64,000 bases of DNA from Brevibacillus reuszeri. GTDB lineage: Bacteria > Bacillota > Bacilli > Brevibacillales > Brevibacillaceae. Shown piece after piece: positions 9,200 through 17,646 of the stretch (positions within the stretch are counted from its first letter, which is position 1; the number at the start of each line of letters is the position of its first letter). The notes beneath the pieces were generated by a model that made no database searches, was not told the origin of the DNA, and saw only the letters and a program-made list of their open reading frames with translations. The translations under genes were made by a program, and so were the position numbers. The stretch covers positions 62,001 to 126,000 of the forward strand of contig NZ_BEXF01000003.1 of the NCBI RefSeq assembly GCF_002897295.1, in the 5' to 3' direction.

Positions 9200-9236
9200 A
9201 AAGACATCGCCACTTTAAATAATGGTGATGTCTTTC
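9200..9236 (+). terminator. Terminator of the SnoaL gene
   Basis: AAAGACATC and its complement GATGTCTTT, extended by CCA/TGG pairs, form a long hairpin 20 bases after the stop. The T-run is short. Confidence 0.7.
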
Positions 9237-9279
9237 GCATTGCAAATAAATGAGTGATAGCAGCCTAACTATTTTAAAA

Positions 9280-9326
9280 AACAAAAAAGGTTCCTGCTCT
9301 GCCATAAAAAGCAGATCAGAAACCTG
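9280..9326 (-). terminator. Terminator of the tRNA operon
   Basis: On the minus strand AGGTTTCTGATCTGC pairs imperfectly with GCAGAGCAGGAACCT and is followed by TTTTTTG. It lies 13 bases after the tRNA-Leu CCA end. Confidence 0.85.
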
Positions 9327-9338
9327 AAATTGAAGAGA

Positions 9339-9425
9339 TGGTGCGGTCGAGAGGACTTGAACCTCCACGGTGTTGCCACCACTAGAACCTGAATCTAGCG
9401 CGTCTGCCAATTCCGCCACGACCGC
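9339..9425 (-). tRNA. tRNA-Leu (anticodon CAG)
   Basis: An 87-base class II tRNA with encoded CCA. The acceptor stem is GCGGTCG/CGACCGC with discriminator A. The anticodon stem CTAGA/TCTAG encloses the loop TTCAGGT, giving anticodon CAG (reads CUG). A long variable arm and GGTTCAAGTCC T-arm are present. It is the last of three tRNAs transcribed together. Confidence 0.95.
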
Positions 9426-9431
9426 AAAAAA

Positions 9432-9507
9432 TGGTGCCGGCGATAGGACTTGAACCCACAACCCCCTGATTACAAGTCAGGTGCTCTACCAATTGAGCTA
9501 CACCGGC
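9432..9507 (-). tRNA. tRNA-Thr (anticodon TGT)
   Basis: A 76-base tRNA with encoded CCA. The acceptor stem is GCCGGTG/CGCCGGC, including a G-T mismatch-type pair. The anticodon loop CTTGTAA gives TGT (reads ACA). The T-arm carries GGGTTCAAGTCC. It lies six bases upstream of tRNA-Leu. Confidence 0.95.
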
Positions 9508-9550
9508 ACGATTTACATATTTATTCTTCGCTCATTCTCGAAGAAAAGAA

Positions 9551-9627
9551 TGGCGGAGCTGACGGGACTCGAACCCGCGACCTCCGGTGTGACAGACCGG
9601 CGTGAACTCCAACTTCACCACAGCTCC
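9551..9627 (-). tRNA. tRNA-Asp (anticodon GTC)
   Basis: A 77-base tRNA with encoded CCA. The acceptor stem is GGAGCTG/CAGCTCC with discriminator G, as expected for aspartate identity. The stem CCGGT/ACCGG closes the loop CTGTCAC, giving GTC (reads GAC and GAU). It is the first gene of the tRNA operon. Confidence 0.95.
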
Positions 9628-9675
9628 ATGGTTTTCATGTCTTCCGTATGGCGTTTCTCTTAACGGGACTCTTGT

Positions 9676-9705
9676 AATATAGCATGATCGTAATTCAGAT
9701 TGCAA
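9676..9705 (-). promoter_or_regulatory. Sigma-A-type promoter of the tRNA operon
   Basis: On the minus strand TTGCAA (9705-9700) and TATATT (9681-9676) are separated by 18 bases. The predicted start lies about 40 bases before tRNA-Asp. Confidence 0.6.
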
Positions 9706-9816
9706 GAGTTCACAAAAACTTTTTTAAAAGATTATTTTTTCATAGATTTACCAACCAAAATCCGCTAAAATTTTATCTAGATATGCAGAAAATAGTAGAT
9801 TGGTGGAGACGATGAC

Positions 9817-10722
9817 ATGAAACGTACTTCGAAGCTATTCACCCTCCTCGCCCTCTTCACTCTGCTGCCTACAGCTGCCCACGCAGCTTCTCCCATGCAT
9901 GTGGTGTCAGCAGGTGATACGCTCAGTAAAATTGCCCGCGAGAACCATACGACTGTGGACCAACTTATGCAAGTGAATCAGCTCCATACAGATCAGTTGT
10001 CGATTGGTCAAACCTTGTCGTTACCATCGACAGACTTGTCGGTCTCTGCGGATGAATCAGCGCCACCTGATGTGGCAGCAAGCAATAGCCATGCTCAAGG
10101 AGAAGTCGAAGCGATTACGGCAGGAGAAAAAGCCCGCGTTACAGGCGATGTACTGAATGTTCGGAAGAAGCCTTCCGTAGATGCCAAAGTTCTAGGAAAA
10201 TTAAAATTCGGCGCGCTTGTAGAAGTTCTGGAAACGGGTAGTGAATGGACAAAAATTGAATTTGAAGATCGCGAGGCTTATGTCGCTACCGAATTTTTGA
10301 GCGCTAAGCTGTCTTCTTTGCCACAAATGTCTGGTGACGTAGACTCCGCTAGCCTGGGACGTCTGGAAACGATCTTCACCCCATTGCTCAAAACCCCTTA
10401 TGTTTTAGGTGGTACAACTCCAAGTGGTTTTGATTGCAGTGGCTTTACTTCATACGTTTTTAACCAGCTCGGAGTTACACTTCCTCGCACATCAGAAGAT
10501 CAGTTCAACAGCGGACAAGCTGTTTCCTTGGATGAAGCCCAGCCTGGAGACCTTCTGTTCTACGATGCACTTGGAAAAGGACGTGTCTCTCACGTAGCCA
10601 TTTACCTTGGAAACGGAACCATTGTTCACGCAAACGGTGACGATGTTCGTTATGGAAAAGTCGAGTACATGCACAAGCTTTATCCATTTTACGGTGTAAA
10701 ACGCTATATACAGTTCCAATAA
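9817..10722 (+). CDS. LysM-SH3-NlpC/P60 cell-wall endopeptidase
   Basis: A 301-aa secreted wall hydrolase. After a signal peptide ending near AHA (residue 23) come one LysM repeat (27-70, binds glycan), a low-complexity linker, a bacterial SH3 domain (about 105-163, DVLNVRKKPS start typical) and an NlpC/P60 catalytic domain (about 183-300). The catalytic triad is visible: Cys207 in FDCSGF, His259 in VSHVAIY and His271. It would cut stem peptides during growth or sporulation. It is monocistronic and followed by a strong hairpin. Confidence 0.95.
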   Translation: MKRTSKLFTLLALFTLLPTAAHAASPMHVVSAGDTLSKIARENHTTVDQLMQVNQLHTDQLSIGQTLSLPSTDLSVSADESAPPDVAASNSHAQGEVEAITAGEKARVTGDVLNVRKKPSVDAKVLGKLKFGALVEVLETGSEWTKIEFEDREAYVATEFLSAKLSSLPQMSGDVDSASLGRLETIFTPLLKTPYVLGGTTPSGFDCSGFTSYVFNQLGVTLPRTSEDQFNSGQAVSLDEAQPGDLLFYDALGKGRVSHVAIYLGNGTIVHANGDDVRYGKVEYMHKLYPFYGVKRYIQFQ

Positions 10723-10732
10723 TCGAACGATC

Positions 10733-10768
10733 AGGCACTGCCATGCTTCTTCGCTGGCAGTGCCTTCC
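10733..10768 (+). terminator. Terminator of the LysM-NlpC/P60 gene
   Basis: AGGCACTGCCA and TGGCAGTGCCT form an 11-base perfect stem, followed by a T-rich tail, 10 bases after the stop. Confidence 0.85.
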
Positions 10769-10787
10769 GTTTTCATTGTACAAGAAG

Positions 10788-10832
10788 AAGCCCGCTTCTC
10801 TTTTCGTTTGCAAAAGAGAATGTGGGCTTTTG
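10788..10832. terminator. Second, converging hairpin
   Basis: AAGCCCGCTTCTCTTTT pairs imperfectly with CAAAAGAGAATGTGGGCTT. It lies between convergent genes ending at 10722 and 10841 and may stop transcription from either side. Confidence 0.6.
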
Positions 10833-10840
10833 ACAGTGCT

Positions 10841-11089
10841 TTAATGGGTTTCTGTGCTCTGAGACGTTTGCTGTGCTCCCTGTTGCTGATTGGCTCCTAT
10901 TTCAATTTTCCCTAGAGCCTGCTTCATTTTGTCGAGCTGAAGCTGATAATCTCTAACCACTACGGTCAGTACGCTGACGGACTCCTTGAAATCCGGTTCA
11001 CTGCTCACCCTATCGATGGCTCTATGTAAATGCAGCATTTTGTTTTCCGTTTCCCGTAGTAGGTCGAGCAACTGCAATCCGTTTACCAC
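10841..11089 (-). CDS. Hypothetical protein, 82 aa, helical
   Basis: A small soluble protein I do not recognise. Residues 1-65 are predicted helical with heptad-like leucine spacing (LQLLDLLRE, LQLDKMKQAL), so it may be a coiled coil. The C-terminal 20 residues are Gln/Thr/Ser-rich and probably disordered. The GTG start is set by GAGGTG five bases upstream. It is flanked by hairpins on both sides, so it is an independent gene. Confidence 0.7.
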   Translation of the reverse strand: MVNGLQLLDLLRETENKMLHLHRAIDRVSSEPDFKESVSVLTVVVRDYQLQLDKMKQALGKIEIGANQQQGAQQTSQSTETH

Positions 11090-11144
11090 GATATCACCTC
11101 ATTCGTTTTTACTTACTTTCTCCACCCAGTCACCTGACTATGCG

Positions 11145-11177
11145 TAAAAAAACCGTCCGAATCGATCGGACGGTTTG
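11145..11177 (-). terminator. Terminator of the M3 peptidase gene
   Basis: AAACCGTCCGA and TCGGACGGTTT form an 11-base perfect stem with a five-base loop, followed by seven T on the minus strand. Confidence 0.9.
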
Positions 11178-11181
11178 GAAA

Positions 11182-12969
11182 CTATTGCTGACGGGAGGAT
11201 GCCAGCTCTACAAAGGTTTCGATGTCTTTGGCGACCAGCGCAAGAGAGTTACGCCAGAAATCCACAGAACGAACATCTACATCCATGATCGCAGCCACAT
11301 CAGCGATGCTCTGCTTACCAGTCACAGAAAGAAGCTGGTCATACTGCTCGACAAAAGACTCGCCACGCTTCAAATACTCCGCATACAGTCCTTTTGCAAA
11401 CAACAGACCAAACGCATACGGGAAGTTGTAGAAGTTATAATCAGCACTGTAATAATGAGGCTTACATACCCACATGTACGGATGAAGAATAGACGGATCC
11501 AATCCCTCGCCATACGCGTCCTTTTGTGCCTGAAGCATCATATCCTTCAATTCCTGTACAGATAACGATCCGTTTTCGCGGTTAGCAAACAGCTCCGTTT
11601 CAAACAAGTAACGGCTATAGATGTCCACAATAACCTGACTAGCACCAGAAATATCGTTTTCGAGAATGGCAAATGCTTCGTCTGGTGTGGCTTGCGCAAG
11701 TGCAGCCTTGGCAATAATCGTTTCACATAAAATCGATGCGGTTTCAGCGATTGGCATCGGATAATCACTGTTCAAAAACGCTTCATCAACCAGGCAATCG
11801 CCATGGTAGCCATGTCCGAGCTCATGTGCAAGTGTACTGACATCGTTATAGCTGCCTGTGTAGTTCGCCATGATGCGGCTTTCTCCTACGAAGTGCAGGT
11901 TGTAGCAGAATGCTCCTCCCCGCTTTCCTTCCCGTGTCTCGGCATCAATCCATTTGTTGTCGAAGGCATGTGCTGCATAATTCGCCAGTTTTTCGCTAAA
12001 GCTACCGAAATGCTTCACAATAAAATCGCGTGCCTCTTGATAGTTAAAGCGCATGTCAGCTTCCCCTACCGGAGCGAATAGGTCATAGAACGGGAGCTGA
12101 GAATTCTCATGTCCAAGCAGCTCTGCCTTTTTGCGGAAATAGGTATGAAATGCTGGCAGACTTTCGCGCATGGCTGTAAGCATCGCGTCCAAAGTCTCTT
12201 TGTCCATCCGCGAATCTTTGAGCGTTTTGTCCAATGGCGAGTCATAGCCACGCAGCTTCGCCACTGTGATGACTTCGCCTTTAATTCCATTCAGACTTGC
12301 TGCAGAAGATTCTTCAATCTTTTTGTATGCTGCAAGCTCTGCTTCATAGGCATTTTTACGTACCGCTGCATCTTTTTCATACGCCATGTTGCGCACAACT
12401 GGCAGTGGCAGCTGTTTTTTCTCACCGTCAACGGTGATATCCACCAAAAGGGTCGACGTCAACATTTCATGAAGCTTGGTCCATGCGTTTGAACCCGTAT
12501 TTTTCATTTTCGCGAGAATGATTTCTTCTCTTTCACTGAGCATATACTTGCTCTTCTCGGACAATTCACTCAAATAAAAACGATGCGTCTCCAATAGAGT
12601 GGACTCGCTAATAAGCGCTTCCAAATTTTCCAAAGATCCTAACCATTTTTGGAAGAGTACCTCTGGCTCCACCAGCTCTACAGACTGATCCTGAATACGC
12701 TCAATCAGTTGTAGGGCATCTGTGTTTTTCGCGTCAACGCTCGCAGTCAGTTCTGCAAAGCTGTATAAACGTGCTTGTGTTTGCAAGGCGGAGGTCAATT
12801 TTGTGAGATAGGTCTCCATTTTGGCAACTGCATCTTCTTTTGACTGCAGATTTTGCCCGGCCCAGCTTTTTACCTCGTCCATCTCGCGGCATAATTTTTC
12901 CCAATCAGCCTTGCATTCAGGCGAGTCAAATGACGTATACAATACGTCCAGGTTCCATCGCATATCCAT
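11182..12969 (-). CDS. M3 family oligoendopeptidase
   Basis: A cytosolic zinc oligopeptidase of 595 aa, the usual length for the PepF/M3B family. The zinc motif HELGH is at 382-386, with the downstream Glu ligand expected in the SILCETI segment. The family degrades short peptides of about 5-20 residues, helping protein turnover and use of imported peptides. The gene has its own terminator and lies just downstream of the peptidase-containing ECF operon but is separated from it by a terminator at 13044-13073, so it is not part of that transcript. Confidence 0.93.
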   Translation of the reverse strand: MDMRWNLDVLYTSFDSPECKADWEKLCREMDEVKSWAGQNLQSKEDAVAKMETYLTKLTSALQTQARLYSFAELTASVDAKNTDALQLIERIQDQSVELVEPEVLFQKWLGSLENLEALISESTLLETHRFYLSELSEKSKYMLSEREEIILAKMKNTGSNAWTKLHEMLTSTLLVDITVDGEKKQLPLPVVRNMAYEKDAAVRKNAYEAELAAYKKIEESSAASLNGIKGEVITVAKLRGYDSPLDKTLKDSRMDKETLDAMLTAMRESLPAFHTYFRKKAELLGHENSQLPFYDLFAPVGEADMRFNYQEARDFIVKHFGSFSEKLANYAAHAFDNKWIDAETREGKRGGAFCYNLHFVGESRIMANYTGSYNDVSTLAHELGHGYHGDCLVDEAFLNSDYPMPIAETASILCETIIAKAALAQATPDEAFAILENDISGASQVIVDIYSRYLFETELFANRENGSLSVQELKDMMLQAQKDAYGEGLDPSILHPYMWVCKPHYYSADYNFYNFPYAFGLLFAKGLYAEYLKRGESFVEQYDQLLSVTGKQSIADVAAIMDVDVRSVDFWRNSLALVAKDIETFVELASSRQQ

Positions 12970-13043
12970 GGGCGCATACCTCCTTCAGCTTATGTAACCA
13001 TTCCATTGTAAAAAAAATTGGATGGATTGAGCAAGTTTTTAGC

Positions 13044-13073
13044 AAAAAAACCCTGCCAGCAATTTGGCAGGGA
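13044..13073 (-). terminator. Terminator of the ECF-peptidase operon
   Basis: CCCTGCCA and TGGCAGGG with a six-base loop are followed by seven T on the minus strand, eight bases after the M20 peptidase stop. Confidence 0.9.
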
Positions 13074-13080
13074 ATGCTTA

Positions 13081-14298
13081 TTATGCACGCACAGGCTGAG
13101 TGAGGTAGGTTAAGGCAGACAAGGCAAATAGCTGTGTTGACTCTACGAGCTGATCGATGTCGACGTACTCGTCAGCATGATGCGGGATATGGCGATCTCC
13201 CGCACCCGTCGTCAAAATAGGGATGCCTGCTTTGTGTAAGAAGGTTCCATCAGTGGCACCAGGGACACCATTGTAGACAGGCTCCTTCTTTGTGATATCA
13301 CGAAAGGAGCTGGCAACCGCTTGTACGACTTCCTCCTCCATCCCTGTCAGCGTCCACGGACGCTCTTCAATCACTTCAAGCGTAGCTTTAAAATTGTCAT
13401 CCTCTCTGCCCAATCTCTCAAGCAGCTCCTGCATTTCATGACGCAGCTCATCATGATCTTGACCGGGCACTGTGCGTATATCCAGTGTCGTCATGCACTG
13501 ATCGGGAACGACATTGATTTGAGCATCACCTTTTACTGGGGCTTGTAATATGGTCGGTGTGATACTCGGCCACCCCAGCATCGGATGCTGTCCGAGACGT
13601 GCCATTTCTTTTCGCTCTAGCTCTTCCAGTGCCACGATCGCACGTGCCATGCGTGTATTTGGGTTGATTCCAGTCAAGGGCATGGCCCCATGCGCCATTT
13701 TTCCATACGTTCGCAAAATTGCCCGCATCGCCCCTTTTTGCGTGATGCAAAGCTGATTTTCTTCTGGCTCACAAATAATCGCTGCGTCTACGTTGTTCGC
13801 CCAGCCTCGGCGAATAAAATCCTTAATGCCAATCATCATTCCTTCTTCATCGCATGGAATACACAAAAGAATTTTTCCCGTAAAGGTTTCTTTGGATCGC
13901 TGTATCGCCTTAACCGCACAGATCGCCGCAGCCAAATTACCTTTGGTATCGCAAGAACCACGCCCATAAATACGACCACCTGAAATCTGCCCGCCAAACG
14001 GATCGTAGCTCCATGCATCGCGGTCTCCTTCGGTAACGACATCCGTGTGTGCTTCGAACAGCAAGGTTTTTCCTGGTCTGCCTGAATCGTAAAAGGCGAT
14101 CACATTTGGCCTGCCTGGCACTACTTCCTCGTAGAACACTTGCATCCCCATATTTCGTAAATAATCGGCTACAAAAAGAGCGACTCGTTCTTCGTTAGCT
14201 CCTGGCTGCTCAGGGCGGAATACACTTGGAATCCGAATAAGCTCCTGCGTCAAGCGGACAACTTCCTGTTCGTCTACAAAGGAAACAACCTGGTTCAT
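13081..14298 (-). CDS. M20 family peptidase (ArgE/DapE type)
   Basis: A two-metal aminoacylase or dipeptidase of about 405 aa. Metal-site motifs are LLFEAHTDVV (His, Asp), GRGSCDTKGN (Asp ligand) and the CDEEGM pair of Glu (base plus ligand), with a final His ligand near HHADEYVD. A dimerisation domain lies in the middle. The family hydrolyses N-acyl amino acids, N-succinyl-diaminopimelate or dipeptides. The chosen ATG has GGAGAGG eight bases upstream. It is the last gene of the ECF operon, 51 bases after the P1 peptidase, which suggests that it processes what the transporter brings in. Confidence 0.9.
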   Translation of the reverse strand: MNQVVSFVDEQEVVRLTQELIRIPSVFRPEQPGANEERVALFVADYLRNMGMQVFYEEVVPGRPNVIAFYDSGRPGKTLLFEAHTDVVTEGDRDAWSYDPFGGQISGGRIYGRGSCDTKGNLAAAICAVKAIQRSKETFTGKILLCIPCDEEGMMIGIKDFIRRGWANNVDAAIICEPEENQLCITQKGAMRAILRTYGKMAHGAMPLTGINPNTRMARAIVALEELERKEMARLGQHPMLGWPSITPTILQAPVKGDAQINVVPDQCMTTLDIRTVPGQDHDELRHEMQELLERLGREDDNFKATLEVIEERPWTLTGMEEEVVQAVASSFRDITKKEPVYNGVPGATDGTFLHKAGIPILTTGAGDRHIPHHADEYVDIDQLVESTQLFALSALTYLTQPVRA

Positions 14299-14349
14299 TG
14301 GAAAATCCTCTCCTTTTGCATCCAATTGTGTGAAAGGAAAAGCGATAAG

Positions 14350-15309
14350 CTATTTGTGAATACTGCTGTGAGAAGGAAGTCCCCCCGCTGCTTCTGCCGA
14401 TTTTACTGCCCTGATAACGGCCTCGGCGAGCACATCCGCGGATAGGGTACCGACGAGGTCTACAGAAGTCTCGATTCCTCCAGTCGCGACGGCAAAAATG
14501 GTGTCCCCATCAAACATCGTATGGATCGGTCTGATAGTACGGGCGAGCCCGTCATGAGCCATTTGCGCTACTTTTTTTGCTTCTGCCTTTGTGAATGTAG
14601 CATTACTGGCCACAACCGCAATCGTCGTATTCGTTCCTGGGGGGTTGGGGGAAAATGCGCGAGCCTTCATCATCTCCACACTGTCTTGAATTTGCCCTTC
14701 TTCATCGCGCGGTCCAGCCAAAATTTCTCCCGTCTGCGGCTCTACCACATGTCCAACTGCATTCACTGCGACTAGTGCACCCACTACCAATCCGTTTGGC
14801 AAGCTGATCGAGGCTGTTCCCACCCCGCTTTTCATGGCATGGTCAAATCCGTTCAGTTTGCCTACGGAAGCACCCGTTCCTGCTCCTACATTGCCTTGGG
14901 CGCAGTCTTCTCTGTTAGCTGCTGCTGCCGCTTCAAAGCCCATTGCGCGATCAGGACGAATCCGGTAATCACCGACTGCCAAATCAAACAGCACAGCTGC
15001 AGGCACGATTGGGACAACACCATACCCTACCTCGAGCCCAATGCCTTGTTCCTCCAAATACTGCATGACGCCTGTCGCTGCATCTAGTCCATAAGCACTG
15101 CCACCTGATAGGCAGATGGCATGAACTGCATTGACGAGATTCACCGGATCGAGCAAATCCGTCTCGCGTGTGCCCGGGGCAGAACCCCGGACATCCACGC
15201 CGCATACAGACGGTTGCTCAAGTATGATCACACTGCATCCTGTTAATGCTTCTTCGTTTTGAGCGTGCCCTACTTTTACTCCAGGCACATCAATAATCGT
15301 TCCATTCAT
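14350..15309 (-). CDS. P1 family peptidase (DmpA/BapA-like)
   Basis: A 319-aa member of the P1 (DmpA/ThnT) family of self-cleaving N-terminal-nucleophile hydrolases. Relatives are D-aminopeptidase, beta-peptidyl aminopeptidase and the pantetheine hydrolase ThnT. The nucleophile region is NPPGTNTTIAVVAS near residues 216-229, where a Thr would become the new N-terminus after autoproteolysis. An early GSAPGTRETD loop and SGGSAYGLDAATGV segment match the family. No signal peptide is present, so it is cytoplasmic. Its ATG is four bases after the S-component stop, with the ribosome site inside that gene, showing tight translational coupling. Confidence 0.9.
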   Translation of the reverse strand: MNGTIIDVPGVKVGHAQNEEALTGCSVIILEQPSVCGVDVRGSAPGTRETDLLDPVNLVNAVHAICLSGGSAYGLDAATGVMQYLEEQGIGLEVGYGVVPIVPAAVLFDLAVGDYRIRPDRAMGFEAAAAANREDCAQGNVGAGTGASVGKLNGFDHAMKSGVGTASISLPNGLVVGALVAVNAVGHVVEPQTGEILAGPRDEEGQIQDSVEMMKARAFSPNPPGTNTTIAVVASNATFTKAEAKKVAQMAHDGLARTIRPIHTMFDGDTIFAVATGGIETSVDLVGTLSADVLAEAVIRAVKSAEAAGGLPSHSSIHK

Positions 15310-15313
15310 CTAC

Positions 15314-15871
15314 TTAAAAATCTCCTGAAATTTTCGACTTTTGCTTACCTGCTGAACCAATCTTTTTCCATGCTGCCACTACTGCCAGAGTGACGATAAC
15401 AGAGACGATCGCTTCAGGCAAGCCACTGGTGACTGCTACAGTTGTCGCTACACCAAATGGCATATACCCGCGAATAACAGCCATTCCGAGCACCAAGATC
15501 GTATTCGTCATCGCGCCAATGAAGCCAGCAGCACCAATCGCCAGGTACTGGTTAACGTTTTTTAACCCCACATAAGTCAAATAAGCGGTAACCCCGATAA
15601 ACAAGCGCGGCAAAATCGCTACCAGGGGGTCTTTAAACAAAGGAACGGTGGCGTTTAAAAAAGAAGATACTCCAAAAATAAGACCAATGATCATACCAAC
15701 GCCCCAGCCCTCCATGATACCGCCGATTACTGCCGGAATGTGCATAATCGTAGCGTTCCCTGCTGCTGTCGGAACCGGGATGTATCCTAGACGCGTCACC
15801 CCTAGCAAAATCGCTATCGCTCCCAGGACACCTGCAATTACGATCCTTCGTACCGTCAAGCCCTTTTCCAT
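15314..15871 (-). CDS. ECF transporter substrate-binding S component
   Basis: A 185-aa membrane protein with about five to six hydrophobic helices, typical of the ECF S-component fold. The N-terminus has short basic residues then AGVLGAIAILLG. The region IMHIPAVIGGIMEGW followed by IIGLIFGVSSFLNA resembles vitamin-type S components such as the pantothenate branch, but the substrate cannot be fixed by eye. It captures a small molecule and docks on EcfT. It lies 60 bases downstream of ecfT and directly before the P1 peptidase, so the ligand is likely an amide or peptide-like compound (inference). Confidence 0.85.
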   Translation of the reverse strand: MEKGLTVRRIVIAGVLGAIAILLGVTRLGYIPVPTAAGNATIMHIPAVIGGIMEGWGVGMIIGLIFGVSSFLNATVPLFKDPLVAILPRLFIGVTAYLTYVGLKNVNQYLAIGAAGFIGAMTNTILVLGMAVIRGYMPFGVATTVAVTSGLPEAIVSVIVTLAVVAAWKKIGSAGKQKSKISGDF

Positions 15872-15931
15872 GCGTACTCCTCCTTTTTCTTGATCTATGT
15901 GGAATCCCCAAAAAGGGAGAACTCCCGCTTA

Positions 15932-16768
15932 TTAAAACGGTATTCCAAGCATGATAACAGAAATGACAATACTGAAAAGGAGAGCGAGATAATCTTTGCT
16001 GTTTGCTTTGTAATGTGCAAACCGAGTTCGTGAAGCCCCTGGCACGTAGCATCTGGCTTCCATCGCGAGAATTAGGTCCTCCGCTCTGGCCAGTGCAACA
16101 TTAAAAAGTGGGATGATGATCGGAAACATGTCCTTGGTTCTGCGAACAATCCGCCACCATTCTCCGGTCCCAAAGTCTGCTCCGCGAGAGGCCTGCGCCT
16201 TCATCATTTTCTCCATTTCCATGGCAAACGTCGGCACAAAGCGAATCGCAATCGTGATGATCAGAGCGAATGCATGTACCGGAAATTTCACTTTTTCAAG
16301 TGGGCCCAAGAGTCTCTCCATCCCATGCGTAAGCTCTGTAGTAGACGTACTGAGCGTCAATACACTGGATAGAAAAATGACTTCAACAAAGCGCATCGCA
16401 GACACGACAACCAGCCGAATGCTTTCACTCGAAATGGTAATAAAACCGTATTTTAAATAAATCGTTCCCCCATTGGCGATTTCACCGTAAAAAAGAAGCT
16501 GCATGATAGCGAGGATTATAATGAACGGAACCGCTGGCTTAATTCCAGATATCCCATAGTGCAGTGGGATCTTGGAGACGGAGAACATCCAGATGCAGAT
16601 CGCTAAAGCAAACAAATTGCCAACGTACGTATTGCAAATAGCGATAGCCAGGATCATGATGACAAAAGCAGCCAGCTTGAATCGTGGGTCCAGACGATGA
16701 ACGACTGATCCTGTGGGCAAGTATTGGCCAATGGTAATATTGCGTGTCAATTCAAATTCCGCTGACAT
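15932..16768 (-). CDS. ecfT: ECF transporter transmembrane protein EcfT
   Basis: The 278-aa scaffold subunit of an energy-coupling-factor importer, with about five to six membrane helices. The two coupling-helix Ala-Arg motifs are visible: AQASRGADFG near 190 and AMEARCYVPG near 235. They touch the two ATPases. The N-terminal YLPTGSVVHRLDPRFKL segment is a family hallmark. The gene is 11 bases after ecfA2. Because the A1-A2-T module here is linked to one S component and two peptidases rather than ribosomal genes, it may be dedicated rather than the shared housekeeping module. Confidence 0.95.
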   Translation of the reverse strand: MSAEFELTRNITIGQYLPTGSVVHRLDPRFKLAAFVIMILAIAICNTYVGNLFALAICIWMFSVSKIPLHYGISGIKPAVPFIIILAIMQLLFYGEIANGGTIYLKYGFITISSESIRLVVVSAMRFVEVIFLSSVLTLSTSTTELTHGMERLLGPLEKVKFPVHAFALIITIAIRFVPTFAMEMEKMMKAQASRGADFGTGEWWRIVRRTKDMFPIIIPLFNVALARAEDLILAMEARCYVPGASRTRFAHYKANSKDYLALLFSIVISVIMLGIPF

Positions 16769-16779
16769 GTTGATCCCTC

Positions 16780-17646
16780 CTATCGCTTGATCAGCTTTAA
16801 AATTTCCAGAGCGGTTTCTTCAGGTAAATAGGCGCCTGGATCAATTTCATAGCCTTCCTCTCGCAGTCTGTACAAAATATGCACGGATTCGGGTGTGCCG
16901 ATATGATGCTCGCGAAGCAATTCCTGATTCCCGAATATTTGGCGAGGAGTACCATCGAGGACGGCCTTGCCATTTGCCATGACATACACACGGTCAGCTA
17001 GCTGCGCCACTTCTTCCATGTTGTGAGAGACGAAAATGACAGTCAGTTTTTCCTCCTGATTCAGCCTGCGAATTCGCTCCAGCAATTCTTTTCGCGAGCG
17101 TGGATCGAGTCCCGCTGTCGGCTCATCCAGCACCAATACCTTTGGCTGCAAGGATAGAACACCTGCCAAAGCGACCTTGCGCTTCTGACCACCACTTAGT
17201 GCGAATGTGGGACGGTCCTTCATTTCTTGAAACGAAAGGCCAACCAGCTCCATCGCCCAATGGACGCGGCGTCTTACCTCTTCCAGCGGCAAGCCCATTT
17301 TGAATGGACCGTATGCAACATCATCGCCCACGAGTTTTTCAAAGAGCTGGTCCTCAGGATTTTGGAACACCAGACCGACCTGACGTCGCAAGGTGCGAAT
17401 ATCCAGTTTGGGCTGGGACACGTCCAACCCATTGATGATGACTGAGCCGGATTGAGGACGAATCAGCCCGTTAAAATGCTGGATTAACGTTGATTTTCCA
17501 GAGCCTGTGTGGCCGATGATTGCAAGGCACTCTCCTTCTGCGACCTCGAGATTGACCTCATCTAGGGCGCGATGCTGCAAAGGCGTTCCTTGCATATAGA
17601 CATGCGTAAGATTTTTTACCGAGACCATCGGATTGTTTTGCGTCAT
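16780..17646 (-). CDS. ecfA2: ECF transporter ATPase EcfA2
   Basis: A 288-aa ABC ATPase. Walker A is GHTGSGKST near residue 45, the signature is ALSGGQKRKVA, and Walker B is VLVLDEPTAGLD with a following H-loop (VSHNMEEVA). The C-terminal extension contacts EcfT. It overlaps ecfA1 by four bases (ATGA), indicating coupled translation and equal dosage for the A1-A2 heterodimer. Confidence 0.95.
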   Translation of the reverse strand: MTQNNPMVSVKNLTHVYMQGTPLQHRALDEVNLEVAEGECLAIIGHTGSGKSTLIQHFNGLIRPQSGSVIINGLDVSQPKLDIRTLRRQVGLVFQNPEDQLFEKLVGDDVAYGPFKMGLPLEEVRRRVHWAMELVGLSFQEMKDRPTFALSGGQKRKVALAGVLSLQPKVLVLDEPTAGLDPRSRKELLERIRRLNQEEKLTVIFVSHNMEEVAQLADRVYVMANGKAVLDGTPRQIFGNQELLREHHIGTPESVHILYRLREEGYEIDPGAYLPEETALEILKLIKR